Shown: one piece after another, positions 35,594 to 44,488 of the stretch
Position numbering within the stretch: position 1 is the stretch's first letter
How the letters are laid out: each line of letters starts with the position of its first letter
Assembly: GCF_900101745.1 (NCBI RefSeq)
Contig: NZ_FNAD01000017.1
Location: forward strand, 1 to 64,000
DNA: 64,000 nucleotides
Direction: 5' to 3'
Source of the DNA: Glycomyces harbinensis
GTDB lineage: Bacteria > Actinomycetota > Actinomycetes > Mycobacteriales > Micromonosporaceae
Notes under the pieces: model-generated
What the model was told of the DNA's origin: nothing
Seen by the model: only the letters and a program-made list of their open reading frames with translations
Databases searched by the model: none
Program-made: the position numbers and the translations under genes

Positions 35594-38584
35594 TCACACG
35601 GATTCTTCGGCCAGCGCCCAGGCCATGACCTCGTAGCGGCTGGACAGGTGCAACTTCTCCCGGATGTGCTCCTGATGGGTCTCGACGGTGCGCCGGGAGA
35701 TAAAGAGCCGGTCGGCGATCTCGGCGTTGTTCAGGCCCTGTCCGGTCAGCCGGGCGACTTCGAGTTCGCGCTCGGACAAGGGGGCGGCCTGCGTGCCCGG
35801 GGTCGCGGTGGCCTCGGTGACCGCCTCCTCGATCGCCATCGCGGCCCCGTCCGCCAGGAGGCGTTCGGCCGCCTGCGGTCCGACCCGATTCTCGGCGGCG
35901 CCGACAGCCCTTCGCCAGATGCCGTCGACGACGCGCGGCGGGATGTAGCCCCGGCGCACGAGCGCGCGGGCGGCCCCGGTGAGCCGCAGGACCGAGGCCA
36001 TCCGTCCCTCCTCGTGGGCGAGGGTGAGCCCCGACCACATCCATTCGACGTCGCCATCGAGGGCTCCGGCCTGCCGGAGGGCGATGATCGACGCCGCCAG
36101 GTGCCTGCGGTGCCCGGCGGTGTCGTGCCTGCGGTACGCGGCGTAAGAGAGTCCTATATGGATGCGGTACGTCAGAACGGGCGACTCGGCGCCGGTCTCG
36201 AGGAGTCGCAGTGCGGCGGCGTCGGACTCCGCGCCGCCGTCGATATCGTCGGCCGAGAAGTAGGCGAAGGCGAGCACGGTGTGGGACCAGGCCTCCGCAA
36301 GCCGGTCGCCGAGCGCCTGGAAGATCGCCACGCTCCGCTCACCGGCCTCGATCGCGGCGGCGGTGTTCGCGCCCGCCCCGGCCGCCAGCGACAGGGCCCG
36401 CAGTCCTCTGGCGACGCCGTCGTCGTCGCCGAGGCCGCACATGAGGTCGACGGCTTCGTCGGCGTGGAGCATGGCCTCGGCGTATCGGCCTTGGCGGTAG
36501 CCGAACTGGCTGAGCACCAGGAGGGCTTCGGCCCGCGCGTGGTGAGTGGAGGGCCCGTGGTCGATGAGCGCTTCGACGCGTCCGCGGGCCTCGTTCACGT
36601 TCCCGCGCTGCTCCCAGTAGGCGGCCATGGACGTCACCAGTTGCAGTGCCAGGTCGGAGCACTGGTGCCGGGCCCAGTTGATCGCGGCGAGCATGTTGCC
36701 CTCGGCGCGCCGGAGCTCGTCGGACCAGCGGCGTCCATCCACTCTCATCAGTCCTCGGGCGGCTTCGCGGGAGCACTCCAGATAGTGGTCGGCGTGGCGG
36801 CGGCGGACTTCGTCGCCGTCGCCGTGCTCGTCGAGGAGGGCCGCCGCGTACTGGCGGATCGGTTCGAGCATGCGGTAGCGCAGGGTCCCGGACTCGGCGG
36901 GGTCGGCGAGCAGCAGGGAGTGGTCGACCAGGACGGTCAGGTCGGTCAGCGGCAGCGGGTCGCGCCCGGCAACTGTTTCCACCGCGCGGATGTCGAAGTA
37001 CCCCGCGAACACCGAGAGCCGCTCGAAGAGACGTCGCTGCTCGGCCGAGAGCAGCCGGCAGCTCCACGCGATGGTGCCCGCCAGCGTCCGCTGCGTGGGG
37101 CCCCCGAAATCGGGGATCGTCACCCGCAGCAGTTCGGTATCGAGCCTGACGAGGAGGTCACGGAGGGAGAGCGCACGGGTCTGCCGGGCGGCGAGCTCGA
37201 TCGCCAGCGGGAGGCGGTCGAGGCGCGCGCAGATCTGGTCGATGTACGCCCGTCCGGTATCGTCCAGCACCAGATCAGTCACCATGCTGGCCCGGTCGGT
37301 GAAGAGCTCGGCGGCCTCTTCGCGGCTCAATGGCGGCACGCGATGGAGCCGTTCACCCGCGATCCCGAGCGGGACGCGGCTGGTGGTCAGCACCCGCACT
37401 CGAGGGGCCTCGGCGAGGATGCGGCTCACCAGCTTGGCGACCCGGCGGGTGACATGTTCGCAGTTGTCCAGCAGGATCAGGACCTCGGTGGCCCGCAAGG
37501 CGTCGACGAGCGAGTCTTCCAGGCGCGAATCGCCATCGTCGCGGACGCCGAATGCCATGGCGATCGCGGTGGTGACGTCTTCGGCGTCGGCGACCGGGGC
37601 CAGTGCGACCGGCCGCAGCCCTTCGCGGAAGGAGCCTTCGGCCACGGTCGCCACCTCGGCTGCCAGCCGCGTCTTGCCCGCGCCCGGCGCACCCACCAGG
37701 CTGACCAGCCGGGTGTCGCGCAGTAGCCGCGCCACCGCTTTGATCTCGGCCTCCCTACCGACGAAGCGAGTCAAGTTGAACCGCGCACCGGGCCACAGTG
37801 ACTCGGTTCCACCGCGCACGTGCGCACCTCGAGGCATCCTCGCGCTGGGGTCCTCATCTCGCTTGAGGATCGCGGTATGCAGGTCTCCCAGGTCTGCGTC
37901 GGGATCGACACCGAGCTCATTGGCCAGTGCAGCGCGAAGCTCGGCGTAGACGGTCAGTGCCTCCCCCGACCGCCCGGAACGATGCAGGGCGAGCATCAGC
38001 TGCCCGGCGAAGCGTTGGTGCAGCGGATATTCGGTTGTGAGCGGACGCAGTCGTGCAACCGCCCCCTCGTACCTGCCGAGCTGAATGTCAATGCGGAGAT
38101 GCTGCTCGAGCATGGCGAGCCGATAACGGTCGAGCCGCCGGGCTGCAGCCTCAATGAAGCGCCCCGACAGGCCCGCGAGCGCGGGGCCGCGCCATTCCGC
38201 GATCGCTTCACCCATGACGGCGCTCGCCGCCACGAGCTCTCCCGCCTTGAACAGGTCTTCGGCGCGGCACTGTTTCGACTTGCACCGCAGGACGTCGAGC
38301 TCATCATCCGCGACCGTGATCCGATAGCCCCGCCCGACGGTCGCAACGCGATCGGCAGCCGGGCCGAGCTGACGCCGCAGTCCGCTGACGACACTTTGGA
38401 CCTGCTGTATCGCGGTGTCCGGCGGGCCGTCCTCCCAAAGTCCTTCGATCAGACGGCCCACGGGTACCACCCGGTTTGCCTCATCGAGCAGCAGCGCCAG
38501 GAGCCTCGGATGGTGTCGGCCACGGATGACGACCGGATGGCCGACGACCGCGACCTCCAGCGGACCGAGTATCCGAAACTCCAC
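35594..38584 (-). CDS. AfsR-like SARP regulator: trHB-BTAD, NB-ARC, TPR, LuxR HTH
   Basis: About 996 residues from GTG 38584, chosen because FRILGPLEV is the usual SARP start; ATG 38614 is possible. In order: an OmpR-like winged helix (about 1-90), BTAD (95-240), an NB-ARC ATPase with SLVGAPGAGKTRLAAEV and VLILLDNCEH, helical repeats (600-850), and a C-terminal LuxR HTH (LSERELEVARLTGQGLNNAE, then IADRLFISRRTVETHQEHI). Having DNA-binding domains at both ends is unusual. Such proteins activate secondary-metabolite or resistance genes. Target unknown; the nearby methyltransferase is a candidate. Confidence 0.9.
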   Translation of the reverse strand: MEFRILGPLEVAVVGHPVVIRGRHHPRLLALLLDEANRVVPVGRLIEGLWEDGPPDTAIQQVQSVVSGLRRQLGPAADRVATVGRGYRITVADDELDVLRCKSKQCRAEDLFKAGELVAASAVMGEAIAEWRGPALAGLSGRFIEAAARRLDRYRLAMLEQHLRIDIQLGRYEGAVARLRPLTTEYPLHQRFAGQLMLALHRSGRSGEALTVYAELRAALANELGVDPDADLGDLHTAILKRDEDPSARMPRGAHVRGGTESLWPGARFNLTRFVGREAEIKAVARLLRDTRLVSLVGAPGAGKTRLAAEVATVAEGSFREGLRPVALAPVADAEDVTTAIAMAFGVRDDGDSRLEDSLVDALRATEVLILLDNCEHVTRRVAKLVSRILAEAPRVRVLTTSRVPLGIAGERLHRVPPLSREEAAELFTDRASMVTDLVLDDTGRAYIDQICARLDRLPLAIELAARQTRALSLRDLLVRLDTELLRVTIPDFGGPTQRTLAGTIAWSCRLLSAEQRRLFERLSVFAGYFDIRAVETVAGRDPLPLTDLTVLVDHSLLLADPAESGTLRYRMLEPIRQYAAALLDEHGDGDEVRRRHADHYLECSREAARGLMRVDGRRWSDELRRAEGNMLAAINWARHQCSDLALQLVTSMAAYWEQRGNVNEARGRVEALIDHGPSTHHARAEALLVLSQFGYRQGRYAEAMLHADEAVDLMCGLGDDDGVARGLRALSLAAGAGANTAAAIEAGERSVAIFQALGDRLAEAWSHTVLAFAYFSADDIDGGAESDAAALRLLETGAESPVLTYRIHIGLSYAAYRRHDTAGHRRHLAASIIALRQAGALDGDVEWMWSGLTLAHEEGRMASVLRLTGAARALVRRGYIPPRVVDGIWRRAVGAAENRVGPQAAERLLADGAAMAIEEAVTEATATPGTQAAPLSERELEVARLTGQGLNNAEIADRLFISRRTVETHQEHIREKLHLSSRYEVMAWALAEESV

Positions 38585-38909
38585 GACCACCACCTCAACC
38601 AGGCGAATCTCCATGAAACCACGACTCGGTGGTAATCGGGGTCCTCCCGAAGGCGCCAGAACCGCCGGGCGAGCCTTCGTTCTCTAGCGGACCTAAGAAC
38701 CCACCGCCGGGGGAGCCGGCGCCTTGGTCGAACTGCCCGCCGGGCGCTCCGAAGCTCTGGACCGGACTGCGCGCCGCGAAACGCTCCGGCCGCGGGCAGT
38801 CGTCGGTGCCCGAAACGACAAGGGCGTCACGATCCGTAGCCAATTCGTAGTGAACTTGTAGGACCGTGCTGGACGCTGGTGACCGTCTCCAATCCCTGAG
38901 GAGGGACCA
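38585..38909. other. divergent region between the regulator and secreted-protein genes
   Basis: No gene supported. A 325-bp stretch that should hold both outward promoters. AGGAGG at its right end serves ATG 38910. Confidence 0.4.
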
Positions 38910-39389
38910 ATGATGCGAAGCAAGACGCGCGGTCTCCTGATCGCACTCATGAGCGCATTCGTGCTCGCCATCTCCTCCACCGGCGCAAACGCCGGGGTGA
39001 GCACCGAATCGCCCAGTGGCGGCTCGGCGCCTACCGACGTGGACACTGCCGCAAGCTGGGACTGCTATGGCGACTCGACACCTTCGAGCAGCGATGACGG
39101 CGGCAGGAACATGTATTCGACCTGCGTGAGCAGCAACGACGACAGGGTCACGGCCTACTTTCACGCCTATGACGAGATCTTCTCGGTCTGTGACTGGTTC
39201 CCGAATGGCCACCACACCGTCGCCAAGCTGACCGTGGGCGGCGAAACGTACACCCGCAAGAGCGACGGCACGAACTCTTGCATCAGCTACGACCTCAACC
39301 TCGCCGAGGGTCAGGCCGTGAAACTAGAGGTCCGCACCTCCAGTTCCTCGAACGCGGTGGATTACACCCAAACCGGTGGTCGCACCTGA
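38910..39389 (+). CDS. small secreted protein
   Basis: 159 residues after AGGAGGGACCA. Sec signal peptide (RGLLIALMSAFVLAISSTGA), cleaved near ANAG. The mature domain has four cysteines that could form two disulfides (WDCYGD, STCVSS, SVCDWF, NSCISY). No enzyme motif. Its function is not recognised; an extracellular beta-sandwich is a guess from strand pattern. Confidence 0.7.
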   Translation: MMRSKTRGLLIALMSAFVLAISSTGANAGVSTESPSGGSAPTDVDTAASWDCYGDSTPSSSDDGGRNMYSTCVSSNDDRVTAYFHAYDEIFSVCDWFPNGHHTVAKLTVGGETYTRKSDGTNSCISYDLNLAEGQAVKLEVRTSSSSNAVDYTQTGGRT

Positions 39390-39479
39390 TTCCGCTCCAG
39401 CGGGCTGGCGTTACGTCGGCGACGAAACGCTGAGACGAGGTAGCGGTGAGCCGCAGTACTCGCGGAACTGTCGTTCAGG

Positions 39480-39570
39480 GGGCCTGCGGCTCGTCGCCTC
39501 GCCCCGTCACGCCGACGCGCTCCTGGTGACCGGTCCGGTTTCCAGGAGCGTGGAAGTCGCCCTTACCTAG
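39480..39570 (+). pseudogene. scrap of a NuoB/hydrogenase small-subunit-like gene
   Basis: In frame with TAG 39568 the sequence reads GLRLVASPRHADALLVTGPV then SRSVEVALT. This resembles the VTGPVTRNM segment of NADH-quinone oxidoreductase 20-kDa subunit-like proteins, where VASPRHADVLLVTGPVTRN is typical. The upstream cysteine motif and everything downstream are missing. A decayed fragment carried in by recombination. Confidence 0.45.
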
Positions 39571-39654
39571 GAGCTCGCCGCCGGATCCGTCCCTGCCCGC
39601 TGTCGCGATAAGGTTGGCGCCTTCGAAGCGTTCGTGAAGGACCCCTCCCCTTTT

Positions 39655-40889
39655 TCACCGGGATACCTCCGCGTTGGTCCGATTGGACGGGGTCGGCGGG
39701 GGCGGAGTGAAGCGGCGGTCGCGCAGTAGGAACAGCGCGGGTATCGCGGCGACGGCCGTCATCACCATCGCGGCGGGGCCGAGGAGCGCACCGACCAGTA
39801 GCGGCGTCACCATTGCGGAGCCCAGCGGCGGTGTCGCCTGCATCAGGGTGCGAAGCAGCGCGAACGCCCGCCCGTGCAGTTCGGGAGGGATGCGGCGCAT
39901 GCGCGGCGACTGCGCCCACACCGTCATCGGCGCGCTGAACAAGCCGACCGCGAAGAAACCCAACCCGACGATCAACCTGTTGGGCGCGGCCAGCAGCGCC
40001 AGAAACGCCAACCCTCCCGCCAGTTGCGCGAGGCCGATGGCAAGCAACGGCGACAGCCGTTGACGCATCCCACCGGCGAACGCTGCACCCAGAAACTCAC
40101 CGGCCGCAAGCGCCGCCATCAACATGCCGAGCGTCGCTGCACTGTCGTCCCATACGAACTTCGCCATCCACGGCGCGGTGACGAGCAGCATCCCTTCGGC
40201 GACGTTGAAAGCCATGAACGCCAAAGTGGTCGCCACGATCACCCGGTCTCGACCCAACATCCGCATCGATACCGGCGCGGCAGCGCCAGCTTCTCGCTGC
40301 GGTTGACGCAGTGGGCGCCGCACCATCGCCGTGGCGATCGCGAAGACCACGAAGGTGAGGCTGTCAATTGCCAGGACGTTCGCCGCGCCGATGCCACCGA
40401 TCAGCAGACCAGCGCTGACCGGACCGATTACGCCGGCCACGCTGAAACTCAACGACTCCAACGCGTTGGCGCTGTCCAAGTCCCGTTCTTCGACCAGCGC
40501 GGGAATCGCCGCCGGGAAACCGGCCAGCGGCACCATTTTCAGCATCCCGTAGACGGCGGCCACGGCGAACGGAAGCCATTCGGGTACGCCCCCGGCAGCG
40601 GCGGTGATCGGTACGGTCGCCACGGCCGCGGCCCGGAATACGAGTCGGCGATCAGCACGGTCCGCTTATCGAACCGGTCGAGCAGTGGCCCGACCGCCAG
40701 GCCGCCCAGCAGCACTGGAGCCATGTAGCAGACACCGAGCAGTCCCAGCTGCGACGCACCTCCCGGTCCGCTCAGTACCAGCCAGGACAAGGCAGTGAAT
40801 GTCATGCCGTCGCCAAGTATTGACACCGTGGAGCCAATCCACAGCCGGCGAAAATCGGCATGGCGCAGCACGTGGGCATATCGGCGCAT
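39655..40889 (-). pseudogene. MFS exporter with a frameshift
   Basis: The N-terminal part from ATG 40889 (MRRYAHVLRHADFRRLWIGS) covers the first helices and DRFDKRTVLIADS. The frame then breaks at about 40638-40642 and continues one frame over as FRAAAVATVPITAAAGG to the end, giving a normal 12-helix major facilitator of the MFS_3/EntS type. One missing base explains it. Either the gene is dead or this is a sequencing error; no other lesion is seen. Substrate unknown, probably drug or metabolite efflux. Confidence 0.8.
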
Positions 40890-41094
40890 CGGAAGACTCC
40901 CAAGGGGATGGACGGCGGGATGGACGGCGATTCGGCCGGACACAGGTTTCGCGACCCTGCTCGCGCTCCATTATTGGCACCGGGATGCGTGCCGTCTGGC
41001 CGAAATACGACGTCGTTGCCTGTGCTGCCGCGGTAGTTCATCCCAGCCGCGCTGGGATCGACTCGGCAGGAAGTGGTCTTCAGGTGGGGGAGTG

Positions 41095-41436
41095 TCACGT
41101 AGTTCCTGGGTGATCCTTGAGGTTTGCGGATTCTCGGGAGTCCCGAACCAGGCGTCTGACGCTGCGGACGCTGATGTCGTAGTTTGCGGCCAACTCCTTC
41201 TGCGGCGTACCGTGATTGAAGGCGGCGACGATCGCTTGACGCTGATCGGCAGTCAGTCGTCGATGCAGCGTTCGCGGCGGCGTCGAGGGCGCGGTGATGA
41301 CCGGGAGCTCACTGCCGGGTCGTGATTGCGTTGAGGGGTCTGATGACGGCTCGTCCACTTCCCGTACGTTTTCGAAGCGAACGAGAATGCTGTCTACCTG
41401 CGGATTTGGTTTCGCATAAGCGTGCAGTACCTCCAC
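41095..41436 (-). CDS. small HTH protein at the right end of islet I
   Basis: About 113 residues from GTG 41436. The N-terminus VEVLHAYAKPNPQ lies wholly within the 32-bp repeat. A variable Pro/Ser linker follows, then a Hin/resolvase-type HTH: RRLTADQRQAIVAAFNHGTP, then QKELAANYDISVRSVRRLVR. It has no catalytic recombinase domain. A homologue sits at the right end of islet II (44489), the only gene type common to both islets, so a role in islet mobility is suspected. Confidence 0.7.
   Translation of the reverse strand: MEVLHAYAKPNPQVDSILVRFENVREVDEPSSDPSTQSRPGSELPVITAPSTPPRTLHRRLTADQRQAIVAAFNHGTPQKELAANYDISVRSVRRLVRDSRESANLKDHPGTT
41405..41436. repeat. 32-bp direct repeat, copy 1 (islet I/II junction)
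   Basis: Identical to 44796-44827: TTTGGTTTCGCATAAGC, then GTGCAGTACCTCCAC. Similarity stops abruptly after CTCCAC on the right. The ssrA end has CAGCTCCAC at 34031-34039, which matches the right part. It is a likely attachment-site core and also the first codons of the leftward HTH gene. Confidence 0.8.
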
Positions 41437-41848
41437 ACCACCGGCCCCCTCACGGGGTCCATGTGATCGCCTGTGACCGGCAGTGGCCGGTCACAGGCGT
41501 CAAGTTTGCTGGTGCTTGTCTGTGATCCATTCATCGCCGACGGCGGGTTCGATTACCTCGGTACATGCCTGCCTCACGGGCTTCCCCACGGGGCCCATGT
41601 GACCGTCTGCAGATGACTGTTATCGGTCCTTGGGGTTGACGTTCGAGTCGGTGTCTGTTCTGGACATGACCTGTTCGGTGGACTGCCCTTGCTGTTCGCG
41701 GCCGGTATCGTCGTGGCATGGTGACGGCCCCCTTCGTCTACTCCTTGCCCGACCGCTGCGCTACTGCGAGCCGTAGGGCGATCCACTGTCAGAGCCGCAT
41801 GCTCGGGATTCCCGGGCCGGTAGCGGTCGGCTGCACGGTAGCGGTGGT
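41437..41848. other. gene-free left end of islet II
   Basis: 412 bp containing the islet left-end hairpins. A further left-end-like piece lies at about 41585-41615 (CCCCACGGGGCCCATGTGAC), perhaps a relic of another insertion. The stretch should also hold the promoter of the NTPase gene. Confidence 0.45.
41468..41499. repeat. 32-nt palindrome, left end of islet II
   Basis: Arms CGCCTGTGACCGGC and GCCGGTCACAGGCG around AGTG. Same length and position as 34076-34107, with the third base pair changed from T-A to C-G in both arms. Confidence 0.7.
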
Positions 41849-44383
41849 GTGGCCGTGATCGAGTTCGGTGCGTTCGCCGGACCAGCAGCGAAGTCCCTTG
41901 CCCAACAGTTGGCCCGTGGTGTGGTCGCGGGTCGTGGTCGGCAGCGGTTGCGGGCCGGCAAGAATTCTTCGGATCTGCAGAAGGCTCTGGTGACGATTGT
42001 CAAGGACGGCGTCGATGACACTGCCCGGGAGTTGTTCGACGACTCCGAGGAGCAGGAGAGTTTCCGGCGCGGGTTGATCGATCAGGACTGGGCGTCGTGG
42101 CCGCTGGTCAACGGTACCTATCCGGGTGATCTGGTTGCTGTGGCCTGCGGGTGGGTGGCGCCGCTGCTGGCCGCGGTCGACGAAGGCGGCCGTGTCCCGG
42201 CGGTCCGAACCGATCATCCGTGGGTGGAGGCGGTGTCGACCGCGATCATGGGGCGGTTGCAGCATTGGGCGTTGCGCGGTGACAGTCCGGTTACCCCGAT
42301 GTGGCAGGCGTTCCTCACCGAGACCGAGACCGCCGAGGTCTTCGATGCGAGTAAGATCCCTCCGCGGTTGGAGGAGCTGCGCGGGGAGTCGCTGTTCGAC
42401 ATCTTGCAGTTCAAGTACCGTGCGGTGCAGTTCGTGACCGGTGGACTCCACGATCGCGAAGCGGCAGCGGCACTCGCCTGGGTCCGGGACGGTGACGGGG
42501 TCCAGGGGATCGCGGTCGGGGTGATCACGGGTGCGGCCGGGACCGGTAAATCGCGTCTGGCCGCTGAAGTCTGTGACCGCTTGGTCGCGTCGGTGCCGGA
42601 GTGGCAGGCTGGATTCGCTGACTACGCAGCGCTCCCTGAAGCGGGTGTGCCGCAGCGGCCGATGCTGCTGGTGTGCGACTACCCCGAACGCCACCCGGAT
42701 CGGGTCGGTGACTTCCTGGCTCGACTGTGGCGGCACTATCGCGAAGGTCGGTTGGCGGTGCCGGTGCGGGTGCTGCTGGTCTCGCGCCATCGGGAAACGT
42801 GGTGGGAACCGGTGCGGGCCCGATGTCGCAACCTTGAGGACCTCGTCCATCACCGGGTCGACCTGGCGCCGGCTCGGCTCGATGCCGATGAGCTCGACCG
42901 GCATGTCGCCCAGGCATTCGACGACTTCTGTGATGGTTTCGGTGTCCCCAAGGTCTGGCGTCAAGACCTCAGCATCGAACTTGTGGGGGCCGATCGTCCG
43001 CTGTTGGTGCACATTGCCGCGTTGTTGGCCGCTCATGGCCTTGCCCATATTTCCCCTGGTCAGGTTGCAGATCAGTCACCGGCGTGTACGAGTGGGTCCG
43101 AGGCGCTGCTCGATGACCTGATTACGGCCGAAGTTGACCGTCTGCGAGGTGTGCCGTTCGATGAAGACCGCGATCGCGGCGGGGCGGTGTTCACCACTGC
43201 AGCGCAGGTCCGCGAGGCACTGTGCCTCACAACATTGACCGCACCGTCACGGTGCGATCTGCCCGACCTGCTGGCCTGTACCGAGGCTTTCGGCCCCAAC
43301 GGGACCGGAAATCGGGTCACCGTGGCTGAGAGGATGCTCGACGCCTTCCCCGCAACAGCACAGGACCGACCGGAGGACCGGTCCTTGTGGTCGGTAGCGC
43401 CGGTGGAGCCGGACTTGGTCGCCGCGCACCTGCTGGCGCGCACCCCGGGCCGGTCAACGCTCGTCAAGCGCCTGGTCGCCTCCGCGACGGTGACGGAACG
43501 GCCGGCCTACCACGCCCAGTTGGTCAGTGCCCTGGCGTTGGCTACTGAGGACTATCCCGAGATCGGAACCGACCTGAAGCAACACCTTGCTGATTCGCTA
43601 GCCGCACTGATCGGAGCCGGAAAAGCGACGGCCGAACCGCTGGGGACGCTCCTGGCCGAACGATTGGTCGCTCTGGTCAAAGCGGCAGTGGCACAGGCGG
43701 CCGAGCAGGACCTGACCGCGGCCCGGCAGCTGACCACTGCTATCAGCCTGCCCGATCTGGTCAGCGATCAGCGAATCGACCAGATTGCCACCGAAGCATT
43801 GTGGGTATTGCCGTATCCGCATCCGGCCCTGACCGGACTCGGCGCCGCCCTCGCTGCTCGGGCACTCACCCATCATGAACGTGAGCCCGACGCCGACCGG
43901 GCCGCCCTCGCCGCCACTTGCGGCCAGCTCGGCAACTGGCTGGGCGCTCATGGACAGCGGCTCGAAGCCCTCATCGTCACCGAGCGGGCGAGAGGGTTCT
44001 ATGAGGAGTTGGCCGAAGCGAACCGTGCCGCCTACCTGCCCGCCCTGGCGTCCTCGGTGAGCAATCTCGCGGTCCGGTTGGGTGAGGTGGGGCGGCGGGC
44101 TGAGGCGCTGGCCGCCGCCGAACGAGCGGTGGCGATGCGCGAAGAGCTGGTCGAAGGCAACCGTGCCGCCTACCTGCCCGACCTGGCGACCTCGGTGTGG
44201 ATGGCCGCCTATGTCCGGCATGCTCTCGGTATTGAGCGTGATGTCGCACTCGACTACTGCGACCGTGCGATCGGCTACTACCAGGGACTGAGCGAGGCCG
44301 AACCCGACGCGTTCAGCGATACCCTCGCGGCGGTTGAGGCACTGCGACAGACCCTGGTCGAACAATGCGACGAGCCTGCATAG
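41849..44383 (+). CDS. STAND-like P-loop NTPase with C-terminal TPR repeats, candidate defence gene
   Basis: 844 residues from GTG 41849. Residues 1-190 form an unassigned N-terminal domain. Walker A GVITGAAGTGKSRLAAEV is at about 225-242 and Walker B RPMLLVCDYPE at 270-280. A winged-helix and helical region follows, then TPR-like repeats at about 700-800 (NRAAYLPALASSVSNLAVRL and NRAAYLPDLATSVWMAAYV). This resembles signal-transduction ATPases with numerous domains (STAND/NLR-like). Many of these sense phage proteins, but no known effector is recognised here. It is the only large gene of islet II. Confidence 0.75.
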   Translation: MAVIEFGAFAGPAAKSLAQQLARGVVAGRGRQRLRAGKNSSDLQKALVTIVKDGVDDTARELFDDSEEQESFRRGLIDQDWASWPLVNGTYPGDLVAVACGWVAPLLAAVDEGGRVPAVRTDHPWVEAVSTAIMGRLQHWALRGDSPVTPMWQAFLTETETAEVFDASKIPPRLEELRGESLFDILQFKYRAVQFVTGGLHDREAAAALAWVRDGDGVQGIAVGVITGAAGTGKSRLAAEVCDRLVASVPEWQAGFADYAALPEAGVPQRPMLLVCDYPERHPDRVGDFLARLWRHYREGRLAVPVRVLLVSRHRETWWEPVRARCRNLEDLVHHRVDLAPARLDADELDRHVAQAFDDFCDGFGVPKVWRQDLSIELVGADRPLLVHIAALLAAHGLAHISPGQVADQSPACTSGSEALLDDLITAEVDRLRGVPFDEDRDRGGAVFTTAAQVREALCLTTLTAPSRCDLPDLLACTEAFGPNGTGNRVTVAERMLDAFPATAQDRPEDRSLWSVAPVEPDLVAAHLLARTPGRSTLVKRLVASATVTERPAYHAQLVSALALATEDYPEIGTDLKQHLADSLAALIGAGKATAEPLGTLLAERLVALVKAAVAQAAEQDLTAARQLTTAISLPDLVSDQRIDQIATEALWVLPYPHPALTGLGAALAARALTHHEREPDADRAALAATCGQLGNWLGAHGQRLEALIVTERARGFYEELAEANRAAYLPALASSVSNLAVRLGEVGRRAEALAAAERAVAMREELVEGNRAAYLPDLATSVWMAAYVRHALGIERDVALDYCDRAIGYYQGLSEAEPDAFSDTLAAVEALRQTLVEQCDEPA

Positions 44384-44417
44384 GATGCGTGCGCTCAGCG
44401 CAGGTGCAGCGCCTATT

Positions 44418-44456
44418 GCAACATCAAACTCGTGCGGACCAGCAGCTTGATGTTGC
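44418..44456 (+). terminator. hairpin between convergent NTPase and HTH genes
   Basis: GCAACATCAA and TTGATGTTGC, 10-bp perfect arms with a 19-nt loop. No T-run. It could end either transcript. Confidence 0.4.
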
Positions 44457-44488
44457 GGAGGCTGATGTGCACCTCTTCCCCGTTCGGA

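Larger units (their letters stand above)
34039..41436. mobile_element. islet I, integrated at the ssrA 3' end (inferred limits)
   Basis: Bounded on the left by ssrA ending CTCCAC (34034-34039) and on the right by the 32-bp sequence at 41405-41436, also ending CTCCAC. Its left about 140 bp is homologous to the left end of islet II. Contents: a broken regulator copy, methyltransferase, AfsR-like regulator, secreted protein, NuoB-like gene scrap, frameshifted MFS transporter and a small HTH gene. No tyrosine or serine integrase is present. Confidence 0.55.
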
